NCBI GenBank assembly: GCA_027574665.1
Contig: CM050653.1
Location: 43,722,118-43,786,117, forward strand
Length of the DNA stretch: 64,000 nt
Direction of reading: 5' to 3'
Source of the DNA: Rhynochetos jubatus
Lineage: Eukaryota; Chordata; Aves; Eurypygiformes; Rhynochetidae
The stretch's first letter is position 1; the number at the start of each line of letters is the position of its first letter. Below the pieces are notes generated by a model. It had not been told where the DNA came from. It saw nothing but the letters and a program-made list of their open reading frames with translations, and searched no databases. Below are positions 12,174 through 23,754 of the stretch, in pieces. The position numbers were made by a program, and so were the translations under genes.

Positions 12174-14459
12174 CAATTGGACTGCAAAGTCTAGAGAAGT
12201 GCACTGTAGGAACTATAACTCCAGTAGTTTTCGAAGATATATCCAGGATGAAGCAATTGGAAATACAGACTGAGAGCTCTTAAGTGGAGCAGTGTAAATA
12301 TTTATTCAATCTTACTTGACAGTTGCCTCTGTGACATACAGCTAGGAGTTCCTGTCTGGCACCTTCACAGACATTGTCTTTTAAGATCCACATTTGCCTG
12401 CATCATCCGAAGTGTGTAACGATACAGCATACCTTACATTTTTGCATAGGAGAAAATTCTGAGACCTTTCCTGGTGTTGTCCAAAGTGGTCCATCACTGC
12501 AGCACTGTGAATGCACATAACTGTCCCAGAAAGTGAAAACCCGGCACCACCAAAAGGCACGTGAGTTGTGCCCTTACTACCTCTCAAGATGGAAGAACTG
12601 AAAGGGAGCTACCTTAGTGAAATCAGGCTGAAAAGTGAGTGCATCAAACCATCTTTAAGTGGAGGCTTGGAGGGAGGGATATTTAATTACAAAAAATACA
12701 TTCTTAATTAAAACATTTACAGAAGGATTGGGTAATAGCAAGATTAAACAGTTCAAGTAGAAACAGACTTCCCGCATTGCCAAATGTTGAGTTTCACAGT
12801 CTCCTACCTGTTGGAGAAAGTCTCCTCGTTCAGATGTTATCTCTGTTCTCATCCTCCTTTGCAGATTTGATTTCTCCTCCAATTCTCTCGTTCCCCTCAG
12901 GAGGAAAAGCAAGACCTAGCGCCTGGATCCAAAAATCCTCTCTTGGCCTGTCCCAGATGGGAAACGGATTTAAGGCTGTTGCTTCACAGTGATTTCCACA
13001 GGCATTTCCTGGCTGACCGCCACCACCTGCTCCTGCTCCCCTTCCACAGGAGGTGCTGGGAGCCTCCAAAGGGACGCTGAGCTCCCCGATCCCGTTCTGC
13101 CCAGCGTCGGTGGGAGCGCCTTCCCCCCGCCAGGCTGGGTGTCCCTGGGGAGCGCTGGGCTGGCACCTCCAGGGCTTGCTCCCGCCACAGTTGCCAGTGG
13201 GCACAGGGCCTGCCCTCAGAGGCAGAAGCCCCATCTGAAGAGCCTGAGGGCATCAAGTGTGAACTCCACTCTCTCTCTCCCTCAGATCAAATCCCTGACA
13301 GCACCTGCGTGAGGGAGTGCTGCCAAAGGCCCTGGTGGGTTGCACTGAGCGAGCAGTGATGGCTCCCAGGCCCTGGGGCGAGGAATCGGTTTGCTGCAGA
13401 CCAAGTTGTTGACTCGATGTGAAGCAATGATTCTGGTAGCACAGACCCCAGTGCGTTGGCCGAGACGGGTTCAGGCTTCCTGGTTTGTAGTGCTGAAGCC
13501 TGTGGCTTTTGACAGTGTGTGGTCACTTGCAGGGCCTTCCAGGAGGTGTCAGAGCAGGGCTGGGAAACTGGTGTGAAGCAAGAGGGCACTTGAGATGGTT
13601 GGCAAGAAGAGCAGGAAAAGGACTGCCGGCAGCACTTGGGTTGTGCATATCAGGTTTGTAGCGTGGAGTTGAACAGTTCTGTCTCAGCCCTGACTGCTGA
13701 CCCAAGGGCAGGAGCTGCGCTGGCCCAGCTGCAGGAGCCCGCGTTCAGCCAAACTGGGGCTGGCAGTGTGCTGGAGGCTCCTGCTACAACAGCCAAGTGT
13801 CACTTTCTTGTCTCCATCCTGCCTGAGCTGTCTTTCAAATGGAAGGGTTGGTGTTGTAAGGGCACGTCACTGCTGCGTGGTGGCATTTGAGGCCAGTGGG
13901 AAGTGACCTGTGGCTGTGCAGGGCAAACACATTGCCGAACTCCCCAAGGAACCAAACCGACCCAGTAGTGCTTTGATCTGGGACATCAGCAGGTGCTGTG
14001 AGGTTTGGGACACCTCAAAGCTTGGGGTGGTCAGTGGAGCAGGGGGACAGAGTGGGCGGCTAAGGACGCACCGGTGGTTTGGTCAGCAGGAGCTAACAAC
14101 ACGTAAACTTTTCTGATTGCCCTTTGAGTGCAAGTTGTCTGGGGCTGACTGTTCATTTTGGACTGCCCTGCACTGAGAGCAAGGGAACACATCAGGCTGG
14201 GAATATCTGTGCTGAAATCACCACGTGCCTGGAGCAGGCGGTGGGTGTGCAGCCCGGCGAGCCTGGAGCTGGTAGAGGTGAGCTCCGACACTGGCACGGA
14301 GGCCCGGCTGCTGGTCTGAACTGAGGGAGGAAAGGGCACACAGAGACCACTCGGGGCATGAGGTGTGGGATTCTTTTTAATTTCATTTTTATTTCAAGTT
14401 CTATTAAAAAAGCCAATAGTGAAATTAAGTAATGTTAATTATACCTTATTGCATTTCTA

Positions 14460-16976
14460 GCCCTGCTGATCTGATTTGCTTTGGTTTGCCTCTAGCCTTG
14501 GCTTCAGACAGCTGAACGCACCTACACAATCCATTAATCCCGTACATGTGGTTTTTTCCTGAACTAGGCATGGTGAGAATGTTTTCAGCTTCAGGACACA
14601 GCTAATAATCTTCCCCATTTTTGGGGTTTTGGTGGGAAAGAAGGTGGCAATAAGGACTTTAACCAGGAGATGTCAGACAGGATAGGTGTCTAGGACCGGA
14701 CAAGCGGCTGGAAAAGTAGGCCAGGTTTCAGAACCGCTTTCATGACCCAGCTACTACAGTGCTGCACTTGTGCTTCACTTGGGCAGCAAGTCAAGCCCAG
14801 GAGTTATTTCAGGACTGTTTTTGCAATTCCCCTGATTTTACTAAGGAAGTGAAGATTTTCTTTTGCCTTTTTCTGGGCTTCAGAAGAGAGGATGTTTGAC
14901 ATCCACTGGTGAGCCCCTCTCAGCTCTTGAGGTTTGTAACAGTCAGCATTGGGAAGGCAGGAATCCCTTTCTGTGCTGTGTCTGTTGCAGAGGAAACACT
15001 CTCCTTCTGCTTAATGTGGATGTTACGCAGAGATTTATCTGTAAGGGAGATACTTTTCTGCACTGACCATTTAGCCTTCATTCCTGCATCTTACACACAT
15101 GCATACCCTGACTCCAGGGTGTTTTCTTTCTTAGCGAGGGGTAGTAGCTCCCGTATTTGGATTGGAGTTAGGTGCCCAGGTTTTATAGGAGATGGGGCTA
15201 TTCTGTGTGTATGCCAGTGCTCTCCACAGAATGGAAACCATCCTCACCCTAAAAGTACTGCACTTGCAAAAAATTGTGTTCTTTGTCAGACAGGTAAAGT
15301 TTGCCTGGGGTTTTTTCCCAAAAGGCCAAAGGAAGTGAAAGTATGGACGTTAGTGAAGCCTGACTTTGCCCTTGACACAAAGCTGTGATTCGTGATGAGG
15401 AAGCTGGTCGCTTGATGAGACCATGGGGCAGCCGTGGGGCACAGCGTTTGCACCCCCACTGTTCAAAGTGTGCTTCGGTTGGTTCATTATGCTGTGAATG
15501 TTGGTCGTGCACCCACGTAGCATAAACAAGAGCTTTTGTGACAGACATACCGTTATATTTATGCAGGGAACCGTTCATCATCTAAAATCTCCCTGCTGAG
15601 AAGTACAGCCTGGCTGTGAGTCCTGATGCACCTGGGTTCTTGTCAGAGCTTCCAGGGTGGTTTTAGCCCCATCCTGTCCAGACTTTCATACCGCTCCATG
15701 GTTCTTGCAGCACACAGCTGGTGTGGACGTCGCAGGCTGCCTGAAAATCACGTGGTATTTTTTAAGGCTGGAAGCAGATGACTGTCCTGACCTGCCTTTG
15801 AGCTAACTGAACGGGACGTAAGGAACCACCGGGCATGATATGAGCGATCGCCAGACGTGACAGCTACCAACGTGAGAAGCCAACAAAAGTTACATATAGC
15901 GCCGTGAGGAATGGATGGATTTCACAGATGGTTAAAAGTGAATTATGTGAGGAATAACCAGGCTGCACGGATAACTGTTAGGGACGGCTGGGGACCTTCT
16001 GGGGAGTGGAATCTTGCAAGGCCTACAGTGCCTATGTAAGAGGTCGGGTAACGTCACATAAGGTCAAGATTATCTACGTATTATTATCAGAAGTACAGAA
16101 TTTGGGTATGGATGTAGCCAAATTTGGATTGAGAAGGAAAAAGTAATTAGGGGTGGCTTGTTTATCTGGGAGGAGACTAGGGTGAAGAAAGGAGAATTGA
16201 AACATGGGAAAAGAGCTAACAGATGTAAATGATGCAATAACTGCTGTCCTTGGGTACCTGCCCCTTTATCACTACAGCCTGGAGCAGGACAATTAGCCAA
16301 ACCTGTTATTCTGATCATGCCACACGTGTCTAACTTGTTTCCAGAGTCAGGAGGCCCTGGGTGCAATCATTTGCCAGCAAGAGAACACCCAGGATGGACA
16401 AATGGATCATCCCAGCATCACCATGTTGGTATCCGTTCCATGCCTGATGGTATCAACACCTCCCTATCAGCCCAACATCAGTATTCATGATACAAATGTT
16501 GATTACATACTTCATAACAGGCTGATTGCTCTGCTTCAAAATGCTGTGTGCGTTTTACTGACTCATCTTGGAAAATTTCTTGTTACTCAGCCAAGATACA
16601 ATGGGGAGAGCAGTGACAGTCTCCAGGCAGGGTCTGTAGGATGAAGCCTGCAGTTGTCCCTCTGGGGACTCCAAACACAGAAATGCACTGAGAAGCTCAG
16701 ATAGTTTTTGTGTTGTTTCCTTTGTATCCTCCTCACTCCAGCTAATGTAAACTACAGCAAACCCCAGATCAAGGACCTTTCCAGATAATATGACGAACAG
16801 GATGCAGAAATCACCTGTTCACACTTATCCTTCTGCTTTCTCTCGGCAATCTTTCAATTTCATACGTTTTGCTAGATTAAATAGAGATTTTTTTTTTCCC
16901 AAGCCAGTAGTAGAAAGTACTAGAGAGCTATAAAAAATTCAGTGATGTCCTACACCACAAAGATTTTGAACTTCAG
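14460..16976 (+). repeat. Diverged direct duplication, copy 2
   Basis: Partner of 1-4150, 14.46 kb downstream and in the same order and orientation. It has its own extra segment of about 0.87 kb (about 15765-16635) absent from copy 1. A 159-codon open frame (14909-15388) crosses it; the corresponding region in copy 1 is interrupted by indels, so I do not call a gene. Confidence 0.8.
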
Positions 16977-17475
16977 CTGAGCGCTTTGGTTATACGGTAT
17001 ATCATCTGCTTGCTACGTGTTCGTTACTGCATCATGTATCAGGCATTCTCCTTGCAGCACTCCATGCCTGGAGAGCTGACCTCATCTGTTGCCTCGCTTG
17101 TCTGCTTCTCACAAAATGAGCATCGAAGGGGGAGGACAGGGCTGTCCTGTCTCAAATATATTGTTTGTAAATGGGAATCTAGGAGTGTAGTTCAGTGAGA
17201 GGTTCCTTGAATGGTTTTTTTTTCACATGTTTCCCATTCAGCTCCTGGGTCTCAACCAATCCAAGTGAATTCTGCTCACAGAGCTCCAGCTTCTCTGCCT
17301 GCAGCTCTTGAGGTATACCAGGAGGGGAGGAAGTCTTCATCACCTCTTACCCTCTTGTCCCTTGTCGCCCTTTGCATTCTAGCCTGGGCTATGCAGTGCA
17401 CTGACGTTGCCATTTGGGTATAGAGCCTGTTCAGCATTAATTAAGAATGAGATAAGAAAGGGGTTGATGATGGTG

Positions 17476-17650
17476 GGAACTGGAATTCAGGAGGCCCAAA
17501 CTACATTCCCAGCTTAGCCACGGATTCTTTGTGTGATCTTGGGCTTGGGTGTCAAGCTAAACTGTCTGTAAAATGGAAGTAACATATCCCTGCCTTCCTG
17601 GAGCACTGATGACATAGAAATAGCACAATAATGAGAGTCATATTTACACC
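17476..17650 (+). mobile_element. MIR-like (CORE-SINE) remnant
   Basis: Matches the conserved MIR core: GGAACTGGAATTCAGG, CATTCCCAGCTTAGCCAC, TTGTGTGATCTTGGGC, CTGTAAAATGGAAGTAA. It is diverged with indels, as expected of a SINE that amplified before the bird lineage split off. Confidence 0.65.
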
Positions 17651-18535
17651 TTTAAGAGCAGCGTAGGACAACCTGGTCTCTTCCATATGTATCACACTGA
17701 ATGTCACGCTTTGGACACAGCACTGTTAGCAAAACTCCCTGCAATTGCCTGAGTCAGCTTTGCTTGTTTGAATGAATTCCTCTGGATGGCGAATTAAACG
17801 CAGCTCATCTTATCAGGCTTTCCTAGGCTTTCTGACAGGGTAATTAACAGCAGCACACACAAAGCATTAGTAGGCTTTGCACGGCTGTTATTGTGAAACA
17901 AGTGTAATGATGAAACATTTTCTTCTGATGACCTGAGGATTGACTCTATAGGGTGCTAATAAAATTAATTAAAGAGAGTGAAAAGAATCTCAGGGAAGGC
18001 AAAACCTTTCCTTCTGGCAAGCACAGGTATTTTGCAAGTGAGGTGTGCTCTTCTGCCAGAGGAAAAGAAGCAGTGAAGTAAAAAAGGCTGTTGGTTTCCA
18101 GGCAGAAAATGCTCTGGTCCTTGTCCTCCAGCCACTTTGTCATGTCTGTAGCAGACAGAAGTGTCTTGAAAAACCTCTAGCCCTCCCTTCTCAGTATGCT
18201 CCAGTCTTACTGGCATGTCTTACTGCCAGGAACAAGCCATATGGAACAGGAAGTTTGCTCCTGCCTCTGCTACACTTGGTGTTTTTCTTTCACAGGTCAA
18301 GTAACATAAATTCCACTGATATGTTCCCTGTGATTTCTCAGGCTGTTGCATTAATGGGCAGGTATTAATGCTGAGGAAGAAATGCTTGTAGTACAAGTTG
18401 TAGGTTCGGGATGTACTTCTCATTATAGTAATTGATGTCTGACAGTGCTGGCAGCATAAAGTTCAGCCTCAGAACGAGCTTATTATTCTGCCATTCAGGA
18501 TCTTGGATAAATTGTTGTCACTGGATTTATTTTAG

Positions 18536-18624
18536 GAAAAGATCAGCCTCTTCAAGAGACTGGAATCTTCATGCTTGATGTGAGACATAACACATGGAGC
18601 TGGAAGAAGGCAAAAATACTACAG
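18536..18624 (+). other. Candidate exon encoding a kelch-repeat-like peptide
   Basis: 89 nt between acceptor TTTATTTTAG and a weak donor (CTACAG/GTTGAG). The only fully open frame (2 nt plus 29 codons) reads ETGIFMLDVRHNTWSW after a glycine that would be completed by the preceding exon. This fits a kelch blade: a Gly turn, a short loop, a hydrophobic strand with Leu-Asp, then Asn-Thr-Trp. Read through the donor, the frame stops three codons later. No other blade was identified nearby, so it may be a gene remnant, an exon of an unrecognised gene, or coincidence. Confidence 0.35.
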
Positions 18625-19265
18625 GTTGAGCATTGATGGGAACTGAACGTGTGGCAGCATGGAGCAGTTCTCTGATCTCTACTAGTGTCCTGCAAAGGTC
18701 AGCAAAATTAATTCTGCCCTGCAACCACCAGGCAGATGAGGGAGGCATAGGCATCACAAATAAATGAAGAATGAAAATGAAACACACAAGAACTAAAAAT
18801 TATTTTTTAAATGCCAGTTTCTTAAGATGCCTGCAATACTGCTTGCTTTCTCTCTTTCCCTGTTTTTGTGTACCTCTGTCGATTTTAACCCTTCCTTCCC
18901 ATCAATAAGTTTTAATTCTTGGTGTTTTCTAGAGGAATTGAGATCTCAGGAGTGCTTGTCAAGAGGCCTTAAGGTAAAGAAAAGGCCCTGTTCCCATTGC
19001 TATGGTAAAAGACGAGTTCAATGCTTGTTCAACAGAAAGGCTTCCACGTGGTAGGGAGAGAAAAAGGGAGAAAGTGGATGAATGCCCGGATTGTAGAAGT
19101 GCTTTGTTAGATTGCATGAAGTCACAGCTAATTATTTTCAACATGCCCAACACTTTTTGCAGCCCATTATATATTCTTATTATCAAATATATTCTTTACC
19201 AGCAATTAATAAGGTCCAATAAAATATACATAATTTAATTCTAAGGGTGTTGGACTGAAAATGTG

Positions 19266-20390
19266 CCTCGTGCAAAGCATTTGACACTGTCCCACATGAG
19301 ATCCTTGCCTCTAAATTGGAGGTAGGGGTTTGATGGATGGACTACTGGCTTGATGGTTGCACTCACAGAGTGGTGGTCAACAGCTTGATATCTGAGTGGA
19401 GACCAGTGACGAGCGACGTTCCTCAGGGGTGGGTACTGGGACCAGTGCTCTTTTAACATCTTTGTCAGTAACAGACGGTGGGATTGAGTGCACCCTCAGC
19501 AAGTTTGCTGATGACACCAAGCTGTGTGGTGCAGTTGACATGCTGGAGGGAAGGGATGCCATCCAGAGGGACCTGGACAGGCTGGAGAGGTGGGCCTGTG
19601 CCAACTTCGCGGAGTTCAACAAGGCCAAGTGCAAGGTCCTGCACCTGGGTCGGGGCAATCCCAAGCACAAGTACAGGCTGGGTGGAGAATGGATCGAGAG
19701 CAGCCCTGAGGAGAAGGACTTGGGAGTGTTGGTTGATGACAAGCTCAACATGGCCCAGCAATGTGTGCTCGCAGCCCATATCCTGGGCTGTATCCAGAGA
19801 AGCATGGCCAGCAGATAGAGGGAGATGATTCTGACCCTCTACTCTGCTCTTGTGAGATCCCACCTGGAGTACTGTGTCCAGCTGTGGAGCCCTCAACATA
19901 AGGAGGATATCAACCAGTTGGAATGAGTCCAGAGGAGCCCATGAAGATGCTCCGAGGGCTGGAGCCCCTCTGCTATGGGGACAGGCTGAGAGAGTTGGGC
20001 TTGTTCAGCCTGGAGAAGAGAAGGCTCCGGGGAGACCTTATAGCACATTCCAGTGCCTGAAGGGACTGACAAGGAAGCTGGGGGGGGGGGGGGGGGGGCG
20101 GTTTACAAGGGCCTGTAGTGACAGGATAAGGGGTAACGGGTTTAAATTGAAAGTGAGGAGATTTAGATTGGATATCAGGAAGAAATTCTTCCCGGAGAGG
20201 GTGGTGAAACACTGGAACAGGTTGCCCAGAGAAGCTGTGGATGCCCCATCCCTGGGAGTGTTCAAGGCCAGGCTGGATGAGGCTTGGAGCAACCTGGTCT
20301 AGTGGAGGGTGTCCCTGCCCATGGCAGGGGGCTTGGAACCAGATGATCTTTAAGGTCCCTTCCAACCCAAACCATTCTCTGATTCTATGA
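19266..20390 (+). mobile_element. 5'-truncated CR1 LINE with reverse-transcriptase remnant
   Basis: About 1.1 kb. It begins in the reverse transcriptase (CKAFDTVPHE), contains the FADDTKL active-site motif near 19505-19525, and runs through the C-terminal region to the CR1 tail (CCTTCCAACCC, ending GATTCTATGA). The frame is broken, with at least one shift just before the FADD motif and a stop at 19816, so it is a dead copy. Its 3' half closely resembles the copy at 55466-55883 and contains a 19-base G run. Confidence 0.95.
20080..20098 (+). repeat. Poly-G run inside CR1
   Basis: 19 consecutive G at a position where the related copy at 55466-55883 has only 8. This is a local expansion after insertion, or length noise in the assembly. 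Confidence 0.85.
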
Positions 20391-21177
20391 GCTCCTGGAG
20401 GGGGAAGAGAATGAGAAGAGGAAAAGGAGGTTAAGTTATTTGTAAGACTTTAGACCTCATATTAAAATTTGTTATTTACGTTCTTTCTTGATAACGATGT
20501 TGACAGTTGTTTACATTACCTGGGGGTGCCACACCCCACTGTTACAAGGACTGCCAGGAAGGTTTAGAAAAAGAGGGCTTCATGGATGAAGCACACCCCC
20601 AAAGGTTAAAACTATTAGCTGTAGGGTATGCTAAAGGGCCTGTGACCTATGAGCTTGTGCAGCTGTGTAGTGGTTTTGAGGGCTGTGTGGCATCCAAGTG
20701 GTAGATTTTGGAGTCTGAAGTGGGATTTGGATGCTTTTGATCTGTATCTAAATATTATTCCTGCACAGTTTTGTGGTTTCAGAAAATTCAGAGAAACAGT
20801 TTATCTCTGAAGAGCTTTAAAACCAAACTGTCAGGTGTATTTTTTTCATAAGTTACCTAGTCCTCAAAGTATTCTAGATATTCTGCAGATAGGTAAGAAG
20901 GGCAGGGGGATGATTCAGCAATATTTATTCACATTAGCAGCCTCAACAGTAAAGCTTACTCTTCTCTGAGGGATTTATGATCTCCTTAGGGAAGGACCAG
21001 CTGAAAAAAGGAATACAATAAAGTGATGGTGTGGGAAAACTTAGCTGTGTCTCCCTCAGCCAGCATCTTCTGGTTTGATCTTACTTTGCTGTTAATTTTT
21101 ATATTTATATTTGACATCTTTCTGTAGTTCTTCTTATCACAATGGTAGCACAAATCATGTTAATGTGAGCAGCAGCC

Positions 21178-21194
21178 AAAAAAAAAAAAAAAAA
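21178..21194 (+). repeat. Poly-A tract
   Basis: 17 consecutive A bases. No retroposed gene was recognised upstream of it. Confidence 0.9.
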
Positions 21195-23342
21195 GGAGCC
21201 AGCACTTCTTTGACATAGTCAAGAGCTCTTGAAAAACTTGTCCATGACATTGTTTTGACTGAACAAAAATGAGATGCATAATCACTATTAGACTTGATTG
21301 ACTTGATCTTTCCTTCTGTTACACCGATGAAAAGTACATGGCTGAAATTCCTAGCCTTGTACAACTATATTGCCACATACATGCATTGTTAAATGGCTGA
21401 GCATCATCTCCTTGACTTGGCCATCTACCATTGAGGGCGTTGAAATGTCGGAGGTAGTCCACCATAGCTTTAGCATGATGGAGACAACCCCCTTCCTGTT
21501 GATGTCAAATCTCTCCTGTTGATGTAAAAGAAGACGATGCTTATAGCTCCTGGATAAACCACCCATTGCAGGGGTGTGGGTTGATTATGGCAATTTAGAC
21601 CTAACTAGGTAAATATTAACAACTTCTCAAATCTCTGTAAATCCTCTTGAAGCTTTTGAATCATCTTTATATGCAGCCAGAAGTTGCCTTCTGAACGTCC
21701 AAGGGAGGGAAGGTTGGGGATCTATCTTCTTCATCTTGTGATACAAGCACCAGAAGTCTTTGAGTGGCCAAGAGCCACAGGGGATGGACCACAGACCACA
21801 GAGAGCCATAAATAGGGGGACATGGCAGCAGAACCCTGCATGTGGGGTGAAGGTGGGCAAAAAGAGTGGCAGGGTCTCCGAAAGGTTTGGTTTGCAAGCC
21901 TCTCTTGGCTTACTCTATTTTCGACCTGAAGGAAAAGCTGTGTAGTTACCCCAGCACCAGCAGAGACCTGTGACAGCCACATGGCATCTTGCCATGGAAG
22001 CCATTTCTGAGCCGCAGATCAGTCCCGATGGGCGACACTGGAGTCACAGCGTGTCTGAAGTTCAGGCTTTCCTATCTGCTCCTACTGTTCATCTCAAAGG
22101 TGAATCGGGATTATACATAAACAAGGAAGAAAGTGAACTGGGTTTCCCCAGCAGCAAAAGACCAACGTACCCTGAAGATGTTAAGTGCAAGACTGGTCCT
22201 GACAATCCACTTCCAAACTTTCTTTAGAAGTTTGGCATCGTTCAGAGCTGATGTCTTGGCATGAGTTACATGGAGCAAAACCGGGTTCTTGCCCTCCCAC
22301 CTGAAGAGATAATCTCTGAGATCTCTAGTACAGTAGCCTGGTGTTGAGTCAATGGGTAGAGAAACCAAGATACTTCAAACGGTTGGCTCAGCTTGAACAG
22401 CTCAAAAGCTGAAACAGCTGGGTCTGTGGCATTACAGAGTTGACAGTCATATACTGTTAAGCTCTTGGTACACCGTTCTTCTTGATCTTATAACAAGTCA
22501 TCCCTTGATGCTTTTCCCTTCCTTGATTACTTCATCTTTAATAAAACACTATTGGTTGCTATTGTGGTTCCTAGACACAAGTCAGACTCTCAGTGCAAAC
22601 ACAGGAGTTGTGCCTGTTGCTAACTCCTGCTGCTGCCATGGGGTGGTGGGGTGGGAGAGGCTGCAGGGGAATGCCTTCATTAAGGAGTGGGAAGGGGAGC
22701 CCTTCAGTAACAAGCAGGCAAGTGCCAGTCGGAGGGAGGAAGCTCCCACAGCCCCAAGATGGGCAACATGAACTGAAGAAGGTGGGCAGACAGGTAGGAC
22801 GCTGTGGGATGTGGGGAGGGGGTCTGAAGCTGGTTGCATGCCTGCCAGCTGTCTACTAGAGAGTTTTTGGCAGGCAGGTGAGGAGGGGGATGTGTGAAGC
22901 TGCTCAGGGAATGAGTGGATGGCTGACTAGAGGTGCTAGAAGATCAGAGGTCTCTGCTCTTTGACCAGCAAGTGGGTAGAGCAGGAACAAAGTAAGCTGT
23001 AGAAGACACAACACAAACGTAGTTACATCATCTGGAGAGGGTGGGAGGTATTGCTGGATGTAGGAATGCCTAGCAGGGACTTGAGAAAAAAATATGTTAT
23101 GCATCTCCCCGCCTCTGTCTCTTCTCTGTCTTCGCTTTGTTGTCACTCTCATGCTGACAGTCTTCAGACCCTGTCCTCAGCAGTGATACAAAGGTTATTT
23201 GATTATATGAGGACAAAATATGTCCTATTTTGTCTTACAGGACAAACTTCATCCCCTGTGAAACTTAGGAGTTGCTGGTACTGCAAGTTCATGCCTGCAT
23301 GCCCGTAGTTGATGGTTTCCATGGATTCGCTGGTGCTGGAAC

Positions 23343-23395
23343 CGTGTGTGTGTATGTGAGTGTGCACATGTGTGCGTATGGGCACGTGTGTGTGA
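23343..23395 (+). repeat. Imperfect GT/TG microsatellite
   Basis: About 53 bp of degenerate TG repeats with interruptions (for example GTGTGTGTATGTGAG and GCACATGTGTGCG). Confidence 0.85.
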
Positions 23396-23651
23396 GCAGG
23401 GGGAATCTCTGTGTTTCAACACAAGACAAATAAGTTGTGAGCACTCCTGGTTTGGGAAGGAAAAAAAAAGCCACTCAGGAAAAGGTGGATGCTAATACAC
23501 AGCTAAAAAAATATATCAACAATGAAAAAAGAAGGAAAATTAAAGGTATTATTATTTTCAGGCCCCACACTGAGATGAAGCTGAGAGGCTGGTGTTGAGC
23601 CCCATTCTGTAAAGGGCTGCTTGCTCTTAAGGCTTATGCCCTCATCTTTGC

Positions 23652-23754
23652 GCAACCTGGTCTAGTGGAGGGTGTCCCTGCCCATGGCAGGGGGGTTGGA
23701 ACCAGATGGTCTTTAAGGTCCCTTCCAACCCAAACCATTCTGTGATTCTATGAT
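23652..23754 (+). mobile_element. CR1 LINE 3'-tail fragment
   Basis: About 100 bp: GCAACCTGGTCTAGTGGAGG through GGTCTTTAAGGTCCCTTCC to TGTGATTCTATGAT. It is nearly identical to the same segment of the 19266-20390 and 55466-55883 copies. Confidence 0.9.

Larger units (their letters stand above)
11078..14459. other. Intergenic DNA with G-rich tract; no named gene
   Basis: Contains the candidate exon at 11247-11396, an open frame without early ATG at 11700-11996, and a G-rich tract at 12137-12173. From about 12.9 to 14.3 kb the DNA becomes GC-richer, with overlapping short frames in all directions, which looks compositional. Confidence 0.5.
16977..19265. other. Intergenic DNA with splice-bounded open segments
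   Basis: Besides the MIR-like element and the kelch-like segment, plus-strand segments with good acceptors and donors occur at about 17254-17331 (acceptor TTTCCCATTCAG), 18296-18361 (acceptor TTTTTCTTTCACAG) and 18933-18973 (acceptor TGTTTTCTAG). Each has one open frame, but their phases do not all join, so no gene model is proposed. Confidence 0.35.

Noticed and set aside
14909-15388. 159-codon plus-strand frame
   Set aside because: Lies in the duplicated block. The homologous region of copy 1 is interrupted by indels and stops and there is no domain, so conservation of coding function is not supported.
1-16976. The two duplicated blocks as a pair of retroviral LTRs
   Set aside because: The blocks are 2.5-4.1 kb with large unequal indels, and no polymerase or capsid-like frames were recognised between them.
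19377-20302. Several 84-144-codon frames on both strands
   Set aside because: They fall inside the dead CR1 LINE. The plus frames are remnants of its reverse transcriptase and the minus frames are antisense, so they are not host genes.
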